Assembly: GCA_039197065.1 (NCBI GenBank)
Contig: JBCCUL010000042.1
Location: 8,660-72,659 of the forward strand
Length of the DNA: 64,000 bases
Direction of reading: 5' to 3'
Source: JANQPX01 sp039197065
GTDB lineage: Bacteria; Pseudomonadota; Alphaproteobacteria; Geminicoccales; Geminicoccaceae
Positions 25,586-34,869 of this stretch are shown here, in pieces (within the stretch, counting starts at the first letter, position 1; the number at the start of each line of letters is the position of its first letter). A model generated the notes under the pieces. That model worked only from the letters and a program-made list of their open reading frames with translations, was not told the DNA's origin and searched no databases. A program made the translations under genes and the position numbers.

Positions 25586-25660
25586 GGGCGCTTAGCTCAG
25601 CGGGAGAGCACTACGTTGACATCGTAGGGGTCACTGGTTCAATCCCAGTAGCGCCCACCA
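25586..25660 (+). tRNA. tRNA-Val (anticodon GAC)
   Basis: 75 nt with encoded CCA. The acceptor GGGCGCT pairs with AGCGCCC. The anticodon stem CTACG/CGTAG encloses the loop TTGACAT, giving anticodon GAC. The T arm is CTGG-TTCAATC-CCAG. Flanking bases 25575-25585 and 25660-25670 are also nearly complementary, extending the stem in the precursor. Confidence 0.97.
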
Positions 25661-25816
25661 CTTCCCCCTCCGCGATCTAAAGATATTTTGCCGGACGAAG
25701 GTTGCGATGATTTGTTCTGCGCCGACGTCACCCATGCATACCGGCATCGCACATCGCCGGCGCAAACCGATCAAGCCAAGCACCTAAAGCAAATCGACCG
25801 TCCAGCCGGCGGCTGG

Positions 25817-26227
25817 CTAAGTCTGGTCGACTTGGCCGGAGAGTTTTCTGCGGATGAAGGACCAGGAGATACCGATCGCCATGATCGTCGCCAGGACGAA
25901 CAGGCCGATCCAGGCCACGGTGCCGTATTCCTGCAAGTTCAGAATGCCGTAGTCCAGCAGCAACCAGATGATGCCTGCGAAGAACAGGAGGGCGAGGCCG
26001 ATACCGATGAAGCCGATGGATTCGAATGTCGCCCGGAAATAGATCACATAGCCGATGATGATGACGGCAGCGATCAGAAGCTTGAGCGGCAGCTGTTCGC
26101 CGCGCGTGGCGTCGTCGGTAACCCAGGCCAGGAAATTGTAGGGGGTCGGATTGTAGGTCCCGAGAACGAGAACAAGGGCGCCCATCCATCGAAGGAGGAA
26201 GCCGCTGGCCGTAAGCTTGGTCGCCAT
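25817..26227 (-). CDS. DUF6524-type small integral membrane protein
   Basis: 136 aa, four hydrophobic segments: FLLRWMGALVLVLGTY, LKLLIAAVIIIGYVIYF, IGFIGIGLALLFFAGIIWLL and VAWIGLFVLATIMAIGI. The opening MATKLTASGFLLRW and YNPT are what I remember from the DUF6524 family of alphaproteobacteria. Function unknown. It is divergent from the racemase-type gene at 26347. Confidence 0.75.
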   Translation of the reverse strand: MATKLTASGFLLRWMGALVLVLGTYNPTPYNFLAWVTDDATRGEQLPLKLLIAAVIIIGYVIYFRATFESIGFIGIGLALLFFAGIIWLLLDYGILNLQEYGTVAWIGLFVLATIMAIGISWSFIRRKLSGQVDQT

Positions 26228-26346
26228 GTCGAAAGTGCCATTCCTTGGAATGTCGAGATCTGCCAGTCTGTGTGATCAAAGGGAGCGCATTCGTCAATGG
26301 TGCGCAGGCCGATTTGGTGGCTAAAGCGCCCTTCCGGAGGCGGAGC

Positions 26347-27141
26347 ATGACGGTGACAGCGGCATCCGGCGTCGCGAAAAAGGCGCCTTTAACCTTCGAA
26401 CTGGATCATGGCTTTGCCGCGCGCGGGGCGATCGGGCTGATCGTCCTGTCCTCGGACCAGACGATCGAGCATGAGCTTCGGCAATGGCTCGGGATCGAGG
26501 GCGTTGCGCTTTATCAGAGCCGTATCCGCAATGACAGCCGGATCACGCCTGAGACCCTGAAGGCGATGGAAGCGCGCATCACCGAGGCGACGGACGTCAT
26601 CCTGCCGGGCGTTGCGCTCGACGTGGTGGCGTTTGCCTGCACGTCCGCCTCCATGGTGATCGGCGAGGAGCGGGTGTTCGAGCGGATCCGAGAGGCGCGT
26701 CCGGAGGTGAAGACAACGACGCCGATCACGGCGGTTTTTGCAGCGCTTGACGCGCTCCAAGCCAAGCGCATCGCGCTGCTCACGCCCTATCGAGACGACG
26801 TCAATCAGCAGATCCGCCGCTATATCGAGGCGCGCGGCGTCAAGGTTCCGGCGATGGCGTCGTTTGAAGAGGAGGACGATCGTCACGTCTGCCGGATCAG
26901 CGAGGCCTCGATCAAGGCGGCGGCGATCGAGCTTGGCCAGGCCTCCGACGTGGAGGCGGTGGTGATTTCCTGCACCGCCCTTCGAACCCGAGGCGTGATC
27001 GGCGAGATCGAAACGGCGCTTGAGAAGCCGGTGACCTCCAGCAACCATGCGCTGGGCTGGCATTGTCTCCGGCTCGCCGGTATTGATGAGCGCTGCGAGC
27101 GCGCCGGTCGGTTATATCAGCTCGATTTGCCTGAGGCCTGA
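26347..27141 (+). CDS. Asp/Glu racemase superfamily protein, maleate isomerase/arylmalonate decarboxylase type
   Basis: 264 aa from the ATG at 26347, with GGAGG just upstream. The in-frame start at 26245 precedes the ribosome-binding site. Paired cysteines lie in FACTSASMV and ISCTALRTRG, the two active-site Cys positions of the superfamily. GLIVLSSDQTIEHEL opens the first Rossmann-like repeat. Possible activities are maleate cis-trans isomerase, decarboxylase or racemase. It sits 27 bp upstream of oligopeptidase B, so the two may be cotranscribed. Confidence 0.78.
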   Translation: MTVTAASGVAKKAPLTFELDHGFAARGAIGLIVLSSDQTIEHELRQWLGIEGVALYQSRIRNDSRITPETLKAMEARITEATDVILPGVALDVVAFACTSASMVIGEERVFERIREARPEVKTTTPITAVFAALDALQAKRIALLTPYRDDVNQQIRRYIEARGVKVPAMASFEEEDDRHVCRISEASIKAAAIELGQASDVEAVVISCTALRTRGVIGEIETALEKPVTSSNHALGWHCLRLAGIDERCERAGRLYQLDLPEA

Positions 27142-27168
27142 TAGAGAAAAGACGCCGAGAGGACCCCC

Positions 27169-29256
27169 ATGAGACCGCCTGTTGCCAAGACCGTCGCATC
27201 TGAGACCGAGATCCATGGCCAGCGTCGACGCGATGACTATGCCTGGCTGAAGACGAAGGACGATCTGGAGGTCATCGCCTATCTCGAGGCGGAGAACGCC
27301 TATACCGAGCATGAGATGGCGCATACCGAGGCGCTGCAGCAGACGCTCTATAAGGAGATGGTCGGGCGCATTCAGGAGACCGATCTCTCCGTGCCCGTCA
27401 GGATCGATTCGTACCTTTACTACTCGCGCACCGAAGAGGGCCGGCAATATCCGATCTACTGCAGAAAGCCCGGCGACGACGGCGAAGAGCAGGTGCTTCT
27501 CGACCTGAACGCGGAGGCCCAGGGCCATGACTATCTTTCGCTCGGCCTGTTCGAGGTCAGCCCGGATCATCGCTTGCTGGCCTACGCCCTCGATACATCA
27601 GGCGCCGAAAGCTATACGCTCCGCTTCAAAAACCTTGAGCGTGGTACGCTCCTGGACGATTTGATCGAAGGCGTTTCCTATGGGCTGGAATGGGCGAACG
27701 ACAGCCGGACGGTCTTCTACACGGTCGAGGATCACGCCAAGCGGCCGTTTCGCCTGCTTCGCCACGAGCTCGGCCAGTCCGGGGATGACCCCGTCATCTT
27801 CGAGGAGCCGGACGAGCTTTTTCGGGTCGGGTTATCCAAGACCAAGGACCACGCGTTTCTCGTCCTGCGCATCGCCAGCATCGAGACGTCCGAATGCCGC
27901 CTGCTGGATGCCGATCTCGGCGAGTCCACATTCCGTCTCATGGAGCCGCGCGAAAAGGGCCATCGTTACAGCGTCGAGCATCGGGATGGGCTCCTTTACA
28001 TCCTGAGCAATCGCGACGCCCCGAATTTCAGGCTGATGACCGTGCCCGTAGCCTCGCCTGCGGAGGCGCACTGGCGGGAGATGCTTGCCCATGATCCCGG
28101 CATCATGCTGATGGGCCTCGACATGTTCGAGGACTTTCTGGCGATCTATGAGCGCCGAAGCGGCCTCCGCTCCATCCGCGTCCTGGCGTTCGATGACCAG
28201 AGTGAAGGGGCCAGCGCCTCGTCCGCGCCGGCGGGGCATGAGGTGACGTTCGACGAGCCGGTCTTCACGGTGAGCGGCGGCCGGAATCCGATGTATCGGA
28301 GCCGCACCTTGCGGTTCAGCTACACCTCGCTCACCACGCCCGCCTCGGTCTACGATTACGATATGGTGACCAGGGAGCGCGAGCTCTTGAAGCGTCAGCC
28401 CGTGCTCGGCGATTTTGATCGCGACGCTTACGAGAGCGAGCGCCTGTTCGTCACCGCCGAGGACGGCGCCAAGATCCCGGTTTCGCTCGTCTACCGGAAG
28501 GGCCTGGAGCGCGACGGCGGCGCTCCCTGCCTCCTCTACGGCTACGGCGCCTATGGCATGTCCATGGATCCGCGCTTTTCCAGCCACCGCCTCTCGCTCC
28601 TAGATCGCGGCATGGTCTACGCCATCGCCCATATCAGAGGCGGCCAGGAGATGGGCCGGCAATGGTATGACCATGGCAAATTCCTGAACAAGAAGAACAG
28701 TTTCCTGGACTTCATCGCCGCTGGCCAGGCGCTGATCGAGGGCGGCTATACCGGGAGCGATCGCCTCGCCATCATGGGCGGCAGTGCGGGCGGCCTTCTG
28801 GTCGGCGCCGTCCTCAACATGGCGCCCGGCCTTGCGAAGGCCGCGGTCGCCAAGGTGCCGTTCGTGGATGTCATCAACACCATGCTCGACGAGACCCTGC
28901 CGCTGACCGTCCCGGAATATGAAGAGTGGGGCAACCCGAACGACCCAGGCTATTTCGACTACATCTTGAGCTACTCGCCCTATGACAATGTCGAGGCGAA
29001 GGACTATCCCCAAATTCTGGTAACCGCCGGCCTGAACGACCCGCGCGTGCATTACTGGGAACCGGCGAAATGGACGGCCAAGCTGCGCGCCACCAAGACC
29101 GACGGCAATCGCCTGCTCTTGAAGACCAATATGGGCGCAGGGCATGGCGGCGCTTCCGGGCGCTATGATGCGCTGAAGGAACTGGCATTCGATTACGCGT
29201 TCATTTTGGAGACACTTGGCGTGACTGAAAGCGAGGACGTCGCCGACCGGGATTAG
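27169..29256 (+). CDS. ptrB: Oligopeptidase B, S9 family serine peptidase
   Basis: 695 aa, normal length. The N-terminal half is a seven-bladed propeller. The catalytic Ser lies in MGGSAGGLLVG (GxSxGG), the Asp in GLNDPRVHYWEPAKW and the His in MGAGHGGASGRYD. The strand before it, LLYGYGAYGMSMDP, is typical of this family. It cleaves short peptides after basic residues in the cytoplasm. GGAGG-type purine stretch lies before the ATG. Confidence 0.92.
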   Translation: MRPPVAKTVASETEIHGQRRRDDYAWLKTKDDLEVIAYLEAENAYTEHEMAHTEALQQTLYKEMVGRIQETDLSVPVRIDSYLYYSRTEEGRQYPIYCRKPGDDGEEQVLLDLNAEAQGHDYLSLGLFEVSPDHRLLAYALDTSGAESYTLRFKNLERGTLLDDLIEGVSYGLEWANDSRTVFYTVEDHAKRPFRLLRHELGQSGDDPVIFEEPDELFRVGLSKTKDHAFLVLRIASIETSECRLLDADLGESTFRLMEPREKGHRYSVEHRDGLLYILSNRDAPNFRLMTVPVASPAEAHWREMLAHDPGIMLMGLDMFEDFLAIYERRSGLRSIRVLAFDDQSEGASASSAPAGHEVTFDEPVFTVSGGRNPMYRSRTLRFSYTSLTTPASVYDYDMVTRERELLKRQPVLGDFDRDAYESERLFVTAEDGAKIPVSLVYRKGLERDGGAPCLLYGYGAYGMSMDPRFSSHRLSLLDRGMVYAIAHIRGGQEMGRQWYDHGKFLNKKNSFLDFIAAGQALIEGGYTGSDRLAIMGGSAGGLLVGAVLNMAPGLAKAAVAKVPFVDVINTMLDETLPLTVPEYEEWGNPNDPGYFDYILSYSPYDNVEAKDYPQILVTAGLNDPRVHYWEPAKWTAKLRATKTDGNRLLLKTNMGAGHGGASGRYDALKELAFDYAFILETLGVTESEDVADRD

Positions 29257-29567
29257 CGATGATTGCCGATGATGGTTCGGATGTCTGGTACCCGTCTCGC
29301 GTCGCCAAGGCGGAAACTAGTTCGCTGGACCCGCCAACGGGCAAGCCGGGCCGACGTGCCATTTACTTATAGAAAGCGGACGCTATCCGATCGACTCTGG
29401 CGCGTAGAATTGACCCGAATCCGCCTGAGCAAAAGACTAGCGCAACAGCCCTTCAGCAACTGATCGCATCACAGGAAACACTGGTATTGCGGCGGCGATT
29501 TCTCCTGGATTGCCGCCACTTGGCTTGCGGGACAGGACGATCGACGGGCGAGAGGGGCTCAACCTCA
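29257..29567. other. Gene-free stretch between convergent genes
   Basis: A 66-codon open frame at 29263-29463 has no family resemblance. I see no element copy, terminator with T tract or RNA gene here. Confidence 0.4.
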
Positions 29568-29864
29568 TCAGATCACGATGCTAACCACGAGAAGCCAGCC
29601 CATGAGCATCGCCGCCGAGCCGCCGGTGAAGATCGTTTCGGTTCTAAGAATCTTTTGGTGCTTGTCGAGTTCGGCCTGATCAAAAACGGCCCTGACGATA
29701 CTTGCCGATGTCCCGTCGTCATCCGCGGAACTACGCTTGTCTGCGGAATAGGTTTTGAACTCCTTGATGACACGATGCAAGCGTAGGAGCTGTACGCAGC
29801 AGAAGACTGCGGCCAGCATGGCGGAGGCAATCAGCACCAGGTGCAACAATGTCAGGTTAGACAT
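29568..29864 (-). CDS. Small membrane protein of unknown function
   Basis: 98 aa from the ATG at 29864, which overlaps the end of the glycosyltransferase gene by 8 bp. Hydrophobic segments lie at the N terminus (LLHLVLIASAMLAAVFCCVQLL) and the extreme C terminus (AAMLMGWLLVVSIVI), with a charged middle that would be on one side of the membrane. The coupling to the glycosyltransferase suggests a shared task in envelope glycan assembly. Confidence 0.6.
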   Translation of the reverse strand: MSNLTLLHLVLIASAMLAAVFCCVQLLRLHRVIKEFKTYSADKRSSADDDGTSASIVRAVFDQAELDKHQKILRTETIFTGGSAAMLMGWLLVVSIVI

Positions 29865-30981
29865 GAGATGAGGATGGCATTGCAGGTTGCCTGTGTTCTC
29901 GCGCAGGTGCGGCATCGTTGTCGGCAGCAGGTTTTTTCCTCTGGCCGATGGTCGCAAGCTCCGTGATCCAATTCAGCCGCTTGCCGGGAATAAACCGCTG
30001 TTCCACCAGGACGGCAGCAAGCTTTCGCGGCGCGATGGTGACCGCCATCATCCAAAAGAGGCGAAACAGTCGCTGGCTCAGGCTGTGCGGTGCCTGCCAC
30101 GCTGCCTTTATCGCGAGGCCCGCGACCCCGAGCAGCCGGCGCGGCTCGTCATCCTTGGCTTTCGCAAGCTTTTCGACCACCAGCGCATATTCCTGATACT
30201 TCAGGTCATGGTCGAGGACGTCATCGGCGATGACGCTGCCTTTGGTGAGATAATGCTCTTTCACGAAGGCGACACGCGCCTGACTATGCCGGAGATAGTC
30301 CGTGAACTTGTCGACGTTTAGATGGCTTTGCGCGAAATCGTTGCTGCCGTGGATCCGGTAGCTGCCCAGCTGCAGGTTCAATGAGATCACATCGCCATAG
30401 AGCGGAGCGATACCGTTAAGCTCTCCATCGAAGCCATTGCGCCTGGGCAGGAGGGGAAGGGCAATCGTCAGAAAATGCCGGTCGTATGCATTGCCGCTGG
30501 TCGGCGAGTCGGGATAAGACCCCGTCCGCATCATCTCCACACGCACCGTTTCTGGCGTCATCTGCTCAGCGAATTTCGGAAAGACGTTGCCGTCGGCGAC
30601 ACCGTTCTCGTCGATCACGGCGAGACAATATTGCACCTTCGACACGCCTTCCCGCCAAGCTCCGGCGACCTTGCGTGCCGCATCCGGCTCTAGCAAATCG
30701 TCCGAATCCAAAAAGATCACGATGTCATGGACGGCGAGCGCCAGGGCATTGCGGCAAGCGGCGACCTGTCCTTGATTCCGCTGGAACAAGGCCTCGATAC
30801 GCTGGCCAAACCCTTTGATGATATCCTGGGACTTGTCGGGCGAGCCGTCGTCGACGACGATCACCTGAATGAGGCTATGGTCCTGAGCCAGTGCACTCTC
30901 GATGGTCGCTTCGACGAATTGCTCGTGGTTATATGAGTCAATGATGATGCTGACGCCGCGGGTCACTGTTTTCCTCACCAA
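29857..30981 (-). CDS. Glycosyltransferase family 2
   Basis: 374 aa. The GT-A fold starts at GVSIIIDSYNHEQFVEATI. The nucleotide-binding Asp lies in QVIVVDDGSPDKS and the metal-binding DxD in DIVIFLDSDDLLEP. Acceptor-side residues follow with no clear membrane anchor, although RLFRLFWMMAVTIAPRKLA near residue 310 could sit at the membrane. It transfers a sugar to an unknown acceptor. It is divergent from the CtrA-paralogue gene. Confidence 0.85.
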   Translation of the reverse strand: MVRKTVTRGVSIIIDSYNHEQFVEATIESALAQDHSLIQVIVVDDGSPDKSQDIIKGFGQRIEALFQRNQGQVAACRNALALAVHDIVIFLDSDDLLEPDAARKVAGAWREGVSKVQYCLAVIDENGVADGNVFPKFAEQMTPETVRVEMMRTGSYPDSPTSGNAYDRHFLTIALPLLPRRNGFDGELNGIAPLYGDVISLNLQLGSYRIHGSNDFAQSHLNVDKFTDYLRHSQARVAFVKEHYLTKGSVIADDVLDHDLKYQEYALVVEKLAKAKDDEPRRLLGVAGLAIKAAWQAPHSLSQRLFRLFWMMAVTIAPRKLAAVLVEQRFIPGKRLNWITELATIGQRKKPAADNDAAPAREHRQPAMPSSSHV

Positions 30982-31131
30982 TCTGATTTGGGTAATTTTA
31001 TTGATATTTGAACCTAATTAAAAATATTTGATCTCCGATAGGCTCATATCAAGAGGAAGATCACGGAAAGCATCTGGTTTGACGTTTTGCCGGGTCACTG
31101 TGGCACCAAAGGACCAGTCGGATGATGTGCG

Positions 31132-31196
31132 GAATCATGTGGACGACGTAATGGCGCGAAACCGACCGATGCGGATCTACAAAAGGCTAGGGAATC
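31132..31196. promoter_or_regulatory. Two GANTC sites upstream of the CtrA-paralogue gene
   Basis: GAATC occurs at 31132-31136 and at 31192-31196 in the 308-bp spacer. GANTC is the CcrM target, and the Caulobacter ctrA promoter P1 is known to be controlled by one such site. Two sites in about 300 bp is not rare by itself, so significance is modest. The same spacer also has direct repeats ATATTTGA at 31004 and 31024. Confidence 0.35.
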
Positions 31197-31230
31197 TTTG
31201 CTAGCCGTTAATGCTGCAAAGACTGTTGCA

Positions 31231-31267
31231 TCGATAGAAAATCTACCTATAGTTGATTTTCTATCGA
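31231..31267. promoter_or_regulatory. Perfect 13-bp inverted repeat in the leader of the CtrA-paralogue gene
   Basis: TCGATAGAAAATC (31231-31243) and GATTTTCTATCGA (31255-31267) flank an 11-nt spacer, ending 22 bp before the ATG. It is either a dimer operator for (auto)regulation or a 5' leader hairpin. Such a long perfect repeat in an AT-rich leader is unlikely by chance. Confidence 0.6.
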
Positions 31268-31289
31268 AAAAGATTTCCACGAGGTTTCC

Positions 31290-32120
<831 letters not shown>

Positions 32121-32517
32121 TCATTCAGATTGATGAGGCTGTTGCCCATCGGCCACGACCAAGCGGGCCATGGGAATGTTCACGCTATGGCCCCGCTTTG
32201 ATTTCCAGCGACTTTTAGCATAATCTTATCAGCTAGCTCTGTTTTGGTCGTGTCTCAGTTGGCACGGCCGCTTTGTTGTCTGCTCTGACGCATCGATCCA
32301 AAGCAGACCGATCCGGTCCTTCGGGAAGAATCGATGCCAATGAATAAGCTGGTGCTTCATCGATCTAGTCTTGCAAAGCCTTTGGCGCACCAGGTCGTAG
32401 TTTCGATGACCAGGCGAGGATGCTCCTCTGCGGAAGCGTAACGAGCTTTTTCCGCGGCGTTTATCTCCCTTCGGATCCGATGGTTCGACGGAGGAAGGAG
32501 ACGCCGAGCCGGCCTCG
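32121..32517. other. Spacer with a possible displaced 5' end of the next gene
   Basis: A 35-codon ORF at 32334-32441 (MPMNKLVLHRSSLAKPL...) has GGGAAG before its ATG. In a different phase, the frame of the fasciclin gene is open from about 32412 without a start codon and reads as coding (ELFPRRLSPFGSDGS). A one-base shift near 32420-32440 would join the two. Otherwise nothing is seen here. Confidence 0.35.
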
Positions 32518-34761
32518 GTGCATGAGGCCGGCGACGAGCCGGATGCGCTCTCCGGCCTGAGGGAGGGCGATCATGCCTCCGGCTATGAAGATGGTGAGCT
32601 TCCGGATGACCAAGGCCTCACCGACTTCGACGAGGGCGCTGATCCGGACAACGCCGAAGCTGCCTTCGACGATCCCAGAGAGGACACCGTTTTTCTGGCG
32701 CCGAGGCGTGATTTCTCGCCGGCCGGCATGGCGCGCGACCAAGGGGCCGACGCCGATATCGAAAGCCCTTTTGCAGAAGTTTCGAGCAAGCCCCGCGCCG
32801 AGCTCATGTCGCCGATACGACAGCCTGATGCTGCGCTGGAGCGCTCAGACCGGCCCGTCGAGGCGGACGCGCCGCCCGATGAAATCATGCCGGTGGTCGA
32901 GAGGCCCGTCCCCAGGAAAGAGCCGCCGCCTGCATTATCGCTGATTGCCGATCTTCCCGGCGACGAACCTGGCGCTGATCAGCCTTCTTCCGAGCCGCCG
33001 ACCACGACCGCACGCCAAGCCCTGCCGCTCGACGATCCGACGCTGATAAGGCCTCGCCCGGTGTGGCAGACGCCGACCAAGGAGTCCGGCGGGTTGCCGT
33101 CCGGCCTGCGACGAAGGCCTCTGCTTGCTGACGCGAACAGCGGCCTCTCGTCGAGCGATCGGCCATCCGCCGATCCCGCCGCTGCCGAAGCATCCCAGCC
33201 GCTTTCGCCTCCCGTGGTTCCTCCATTCACCGAAGCGGACGAGGCGTTTCCGAGACGGCGGCCGGTGGGTGTCGTTCTGCCGAGAGCGGAAACATCTCCT
33301 GAAGCACCGCCGCCACCCGCCCGCCCGCGCCTCGCATTCCTGGCGGCGAAACGTGCAGGCGGCACACTGCTCACAGGGCTTGGAGCGGCCTGGGTCATCT
33401 ATTCCGGAAAATGTCTGGCGCTCCAGGCCTGGCTTTCCAAACGTGCTGTGTCGGCATTGAGCCAGGCGCGACCGCTCGTGTCTTCATCGGGGACGGCCTC
33501 GTTACGTCTTGCGGCGGGCGTTGCTCAAAGGGTTCGAGCCGGCGGTGCCGGGGCTTGGAATGCGTTGAGGCTCGTTGCACCGCACGCCCTTGCCGTCGCA
33601 AGAACGACGCTTTCTTCGCTCCAGAATGCTGGCGCTCATGCTATCGCCGCCACCGGTCAATTGTCCGCCTTCGTGCCCACGGCGTTCGGTGGCTTGAGCT
33701 CGAAGGTCGAGCATTGGATGGCTGCGCGCGCGGAACAGCGGGCGGAGAAGCGTGCAAAAGCGGTTGAGGCGGCCAAAGCTGCCAAGGTCGCCAAGGTCAT
33801 CCAGGCCGCCGAGCGACTGAAAGCGCAGGCGCGCGCCGCGGCAACGCCGCTTGAGGCGGCCAGCCGCCCCCTGCCGGCGTCGAAGGTCTTCGAGCCGCCA
33901 TCGGTCACCACGGCGGCAGCCTCTCGATTCCGATCCAGGACGCCGCCGCCGCCGAAGCCCATCGAGCTGCCCGCGACACCGAAGCCTGCGGCTGAAGCCG
34001 TCCGCCAGCCGAAGGCCTATCCCTCAAAAGGCCTAGGCATGCCGAAGGCCGCGTGGGCAGGTTTGGCTGCCGCATCGGTCGTCTTCCTGGTCGCAGCTGT
34101 CGCCGTCGGCCCAAGGATCTTGCCGGCGCGCGCCGGCTTGACCGTCCCCATCCCCGAAAAGCCGCTGATCGGCGCCCTGCCGCCGAATGGGCCTAAGGAT
34201 CTGGCGAGAGGCCTTGCAAACGCAGCCTCCGATCAATCCTCGGGATTGGAAGCGGCGCTGTCTCTTCCCGAGCTCAAGGATCCGATCAAGGAGATGGTCG
34301 CTTATGTCGAAGCAGAAAAAGCGCCCGCACCGGCCGTCGATCCCACATCGCCGGTCCTGGCGAGAGCAAGGGGCGAAGAGGGGCTAAGCCAATTCGCCCT
34401 TGCCGCCGAGGTCGTCGGTCTCGGGAAACTGATGGAGCCTGGTGAAGACTACACGATTTTCGCGCCGAGCGATCAGGCATTCGCTGGCCTCGCCGTGGGC
34501 GAGTTCGAGAGGCTCCTCGATCCTTCCGGCCATGAACGCCTGCTGACCTTGCTGAGCCATCATGTCCTGCCCGTGCGTTTGCGCGCAGATCGTCTGCAAG
34601 GTGACGTTCTTGAGTATACGTCGCTCGCCGGCGAGGCGTTCAGGATCGATGCCACAGCCGCGATCAATGTCGGCGGCGCCGGCCTGATTGGACCCGGCCT
34701 TGAGGCGGAGAACGGCGTTCTGCATGTCATCGACCGGGTCCTCCCGGTCACGGCACCTTGA
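32518..34761 (+). CDS. Single-pass membrane protein with C-terminal fasciclin domain
   Basis: 747 aa from a GTG at 32518. The start is uncertain because the frame is open further upstream. Residues 1-270 are acidic and Pro-rich low complexity. Residues 275-470 are Ala/Lys-rich helical, with RAEQRAEKRAKAVEAAKAAK as a likely coiled coil. A membrane segment follows near 510-530 (AGLAAASVVFLVAAVAVGP). The last 130 residues are a fasciclin (FAS1) fold: LSQFALAAEVVGL, YTIFAPSDQAF, LLSHHVLPVRL, and GVLHVIDRVLP at the end. FAS1 domains mediate adhesion. The outward domain could act in surface attachment alongside the pilus. Confidence 0.75.
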   Translation: MHEAGDEPDALSGLREGDHASGYEDGELPDDQGLTDFDEGADPDNAEAAFDDPREDTVFLAPRRDFSPAGMARDQGADADIESPFAEVSSKPRAELMSPIRQPDAALERSDRPVEADAPPDEIMPVVERPVPRKEPPPALSLIADLPGDEPGADQPSSEPPTTTARQALPLDDPTLIRPRPVWQTPTKESGGLPSGLRRRPLLADANSGLSSSDRPSADPAAAEASQPLSPPVVPPFTEADEAFPRRRPVGVVLPRAETSPEAPPPPARPRLAFLAAKRAGGTLLTGLGAAWVIYSGKCLALQAWLSKRAVSALSQARPLVSSSGTASLRLAAGVAQRVRAGGAGAWNALRLVAPHALAVARTTLSSLQNAGAHAIAATGQLSAFVPTAFGGLSSKVEHWMAARAEQRAEKRAKAVEAAKAAKVAKVIQAAERLKAQARAAATPLEAASRPLPASKVFEPPSVTTAAASRFRSRTPPPPKPIELPATPKPAAEAVRQPKAYPSKGLGMPKAAWAGLAAASVVFLVAAVAVGPRILPARAGLTVPIPEKPLIGALPPNGPKDLARGLANAASDQSSGLEAALSLPELKDPIKEMVAYVEAEKAPAPAVDPTSPVLARARGEEGLSQFALAAEVVGLGKLMEPGEDYTIFAPSDQAFAGLAVGEFERLLDPSGHERLLTLLSHHVLPVRLRADRLQGDVLEYTSLAGEAFRIDATAAINVGGAGLIGPGLEAENGVLHVIDRVLPVTAP

Positions 34762-34869
34762 GCGCCGAGCCTTTTCCTTGATCAAGATCCGGAATGGTGA
34801 CAACGTGACTACAAAGCCGACCGTAACCATGCGGCGCTTTCGAATGTTGTAATCAGGGAGATAACTATA

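Noticed and set aside
25586..25660. tRNA-Val as an attachment site of an integrated island
   Set aside because: No integrase gene follows and no repeat of the tRNA 3' end was noticed in the window.
30982..31289. CtrA box in the promoter of the CtrA paralogue
   Set aside because: Only isolated TTAA occurrences are present. None has a partner at the right spacing.
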